Below, in pieces: positions 12,452-12,896 of a DNA stretch of 12,896 nt (its first letter is position 1; every line of letters begins with the position of its first letter). Location of the stretch: positions 1-12,896 of the forward strand of contig JAGARL010000063.1 of the NCBI GenBank assembly GCA_017622255.1, given 5' to 3'. The translations under genes and the position numbers were made by a program. This DNA is from Methanocorpusculum sp. Its GTDB lineage: Archaea > Halobacteriota > Methanomicrobia > Methanomicrobiales > Methanocorpusculaceae. The notes under the pieces were generated by a model. That model made no database searches. It saw only the letters and a program-made list of their open reading frames with translations, and was not told the origin of the DNA.

Positions 12452-12896
12452 ATGAATGAAAAATGGGTTGTAGATTCGATTCATTCCTTACAGGAAGTCC
12501 AGACAGAAGCGGGAGAGTACACAGAAGTCCGCATTCTGCCGACACCGCACGCAAAAAGCCATTTACCGGGCGGAGACGATGCCTTACCGCTTGCATCCGA
12601 GACCGCCGCAGGACTCGTCAAAATTGGAGAGGGACTGACAATCTCTGAGGACGGCACACTCTCTTCCGAAGGAGGAGGAGGAGCTGCATACTTCACAATC
12701 ACAGTTACTCAGAGTGCCGGAGGAGTCACGAACCCGTCCGGGGAAGTCCGCGTAGCACCATATTCAGACAAGGTTGTCACGCTTGAGGCCGCAGACGGAT
12801 ACTATCTCAAAGACGTTTTAGTCGACGGTTCTTCCGTCGGAAGAACAAAGACATATACCTTTGAATCCATCGACGCAGACCACACAATTACCCCGG
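12452..12896 (+). CDS. Second fibre-like protein (3' truncated by window end)
   Basis: An open frame of 148 codons runs to the right edge without a stop. The N-terminus NEKWVVDSIHSLQ resembles NKKFIVDTLLDLK of the preceding fibre. HAKSHLPGGDDALPLASETA and GLVKIGEGLTISEDGTLS are typical of phage fibre shafts. After a Gly-rich hinge (SSEGGGGAA), the segment ITVTQSAGG...VAPYSDKVVTLEAADGYYL...GRTKTYTFESIDADHTI looks like a repeat domain of the InlB B-repeat/Flg_new type common in cell-surface adhesins. It is probably an alternative or companion receptor-binding protein. The GAGG ribosome site is inside a hairpin. Confidence 0.78.
   Translation, partial: MNEKWVVDSIHSLQEVQTEAGEYTEVRILPTPHAKSHLPGGDDALPLASETAAGLVKIGEGLTISEDGTLSSEGGGGAAYFTITVTQSAGGVTNPSGEVRVAPYSDKVVTLEAADGYYLKDVLVDGSSVGRTKTYTFESIDADHTITP

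Overview
The window reads as about 12.9 kb of a tailless icosahedral virus or provirus of an archaeon. The host is probably a methanogenic euryarchaeon of roughly 50% GC, but that is inferred. Four things point this way: a genome-packaging ATPase of the HerA/FtsK (A32-like) type; a 325-residue protein with the length and strand pattern of a double jelly-roll (DJR) major capsid protein (MCP); many small single-span membrane proteins, as expected for a virion with an internal membrane; and no terminase, portal or tail-tube gene. Two tRNA-type elements lack an encoded CCA, and the Thr-type one has U73, which suits Archaea. I see no integrase, DNA polymerase or host flank, so free virus, provirus and plasmid form cannot be told apart.

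Region 1 (1-4110, + strand) is one tightly coupled early-type operon. Twelve reading frames follow each other, mostly with ATGA overlaps and strong GGAGG ribosome sites. It holds several small Cys-rich, probably zinc-binding proteins, an HNH homing-type endonuclease, a RecT/Bet-family annealing protein with a zinc-ribbon tail, and a small HTH protein. It ends at a T8 tract.

Region 2 (4111-4495) has no protein gene. It carries a Thr(TGT)-type tRNA and an aberrant tRNA-like element, both on the minus strand, then two small plus-strand hairpins and a possible promoter for the next operon.

Region 3 (4496-6915) encodes a zinc-ribbon membrane protein, two small unknown proteins, a membrane protein, the packaging ATPase and a 54-residue ribbon-helix-helix-like protein.

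Region 4 (6916-12896) is the virion module. Two intergenic spacers carry the same 23-bp element beside different hairpins. They bracket a membrane-anchored protein and lead into a small membrane protein, the MCP, a large glycine/threonine-rich membrane-anchored protein, paralogous small membrane proteins, and two fibre-like proteins that share an N-terminal motif. The second fibre gene runs off the window.

The most striking whole-window signal is that I found no GATC and no CTAG on a by-eye scan, where about 50 of each would be expected by chance. This suggests long selection by GATC- and CTAG-cutting restriction systems.
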